Below, in pieces: positions 4,806 through 5,094 of a stretch of DNA of 5,094 nucleotides (its first letter is position 1; every line of letters starts with the position of its first letter). Source of the DNA: Acidobacteriota bacterium (GTDB lineage Bacteria > Acidobacteriota > Blastocatellia > Pyrinomonadales > Pyrinomonadaceae); assembly GCA_020853255.1 (NCBI GenBank), contig JADYZI010000142.1, forward strand, positions 1 through 5,094. The letters are read 5' to 3'. Both the position numbers and the translations under genes were made by a program. Under the pieces are notes generated by a model. The model searched no databases and had not been told where the DNA came from. It saw nothing but the letters and a program-made list of their open reading frames with translations.

Positions 4806-5094
4806 ATGATCAGTCCAGAAAAGATTCGCAACATCGCCATCATCGCTCACGTTGACCACGGTAAGACAACTTTGGTCGATGCAATGCTTCAACAATCGGG
4901 TACCTACCGCGACAATCAAGAGGTCGTCGAACGCGTAATGGACTCGATGGACCTCGAACGCGAACGGGGCATCACCATCATGGCCAAGAACACGTCCGTG
5001 CGTTACGGCGATCATAAGATCAATATCGTCGATACGCCGGGCCACGCCGATTTCGGCGGCGAGGTCGAACGTGTCTTGAAGATGGTTGACGGCA
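4806..5094 (+). CDS. typA: GTP-binding translational GTPase TypA/BipA, N-terminal part
   Basis: The ATG at 4806 opens a frame of 96 codons cut by the window end. It begins [20 protein letters not shown]. The visible part is the start of the G domain: G1/P-loop AHVDHGKTT (14-22), the TypA-typical [14 protein letters not shown] (45-58) holding the G2 threonine, and G3 [15 protein letters not shown] (76-90). The [12 protein letters not shown] and AKNTSV sequences set it apart from LepA and EF-G. TypA is a ribosome-associated GTPase of the EF-G family (full length about 600 residues) involved in 50S assembly and growth under stress such as cold. AGGG lies 10 nt before the ATG and could pair with CCCT at 4783-4786. 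The gene has its own spacer after a terminator, so it is probably transcribed independently. Confidence 0.95.
   Translation, partial: MISPEKIRNIAIIAHVDHGKTTLVDAMLQQSGTYRDNQEVVERVMDSMDLERERGITIMAKNTSVRYGDHKINIVDTPGHADFGGEVERVLKMVDG

Noticed and set aside
4586..4855. Plus-strand 89-codon frame across the typA spacer
   Set aside because: It reads through repeats and into typA in another frame; the LCVSLRLCVK segment is only the translation of the CTTTGCG repeats.

Overview
The window reads as an ordinary chromosomal segment of a free-living bacterium with moderate GC. The mix of genes is most reminiscent of Acidobacteriota (Blastocatellia / Pyrinomonadaceae type): an ECF sigma factor, a lineage-type exported protein, a LolA-like exported protein and paired BON-domain proteins. 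That placement is recalled style, not a computed result, and should be treated as tentative.

Left half (1-2510, all minus strand). In transcription order these are: an exported protein with a possible LolA-like fold (1659-2510, GTG start), closed by a clear intrinsic terminator; a small exported protein of unknown function (868-1479); an ECF-type sigma factor (90-734); and, 5 nt beyond it, the first 28 codons of a gene that runs off the window edge and sits where an anti-sigma factor is usually found. The last two form an operon. The small exported gene may be read with them, because no terminator is seen in the 133 bp between.

Right half (2683-5094, all plus strand). The divergent region 2511-2682 leads into trmL (tRNA wobble ribose methyltransferase). 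Two tandem paralogues follow, each a 183-residue exported protein with two BON domains. The second has its own 145-nt leader containing a strong hairpin, and the pair ends at a near-perfect intrinsic terminator. A 234-bp spacer follows, holding an imperfect inverted repeat and a short CTTTGCG repeat cluster, and then the start of typA/bipA, cut by the window edge after 96 codons.

No stretch longer than 300 bp lacks a gene. I see no tRNA, rRNA, CRISPR array, transposase or phage gene. The common theme is envelope proteins (four exported products) beside a regulator that could respond to envelope state, flanked by two housekeeping translation genes. I do not see convincing evidence of a wholly new system. 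The points most worth checking are the BON pair with its structured leader, the sigma/partner/exported-protein cluster and the spacer repeat before typA.
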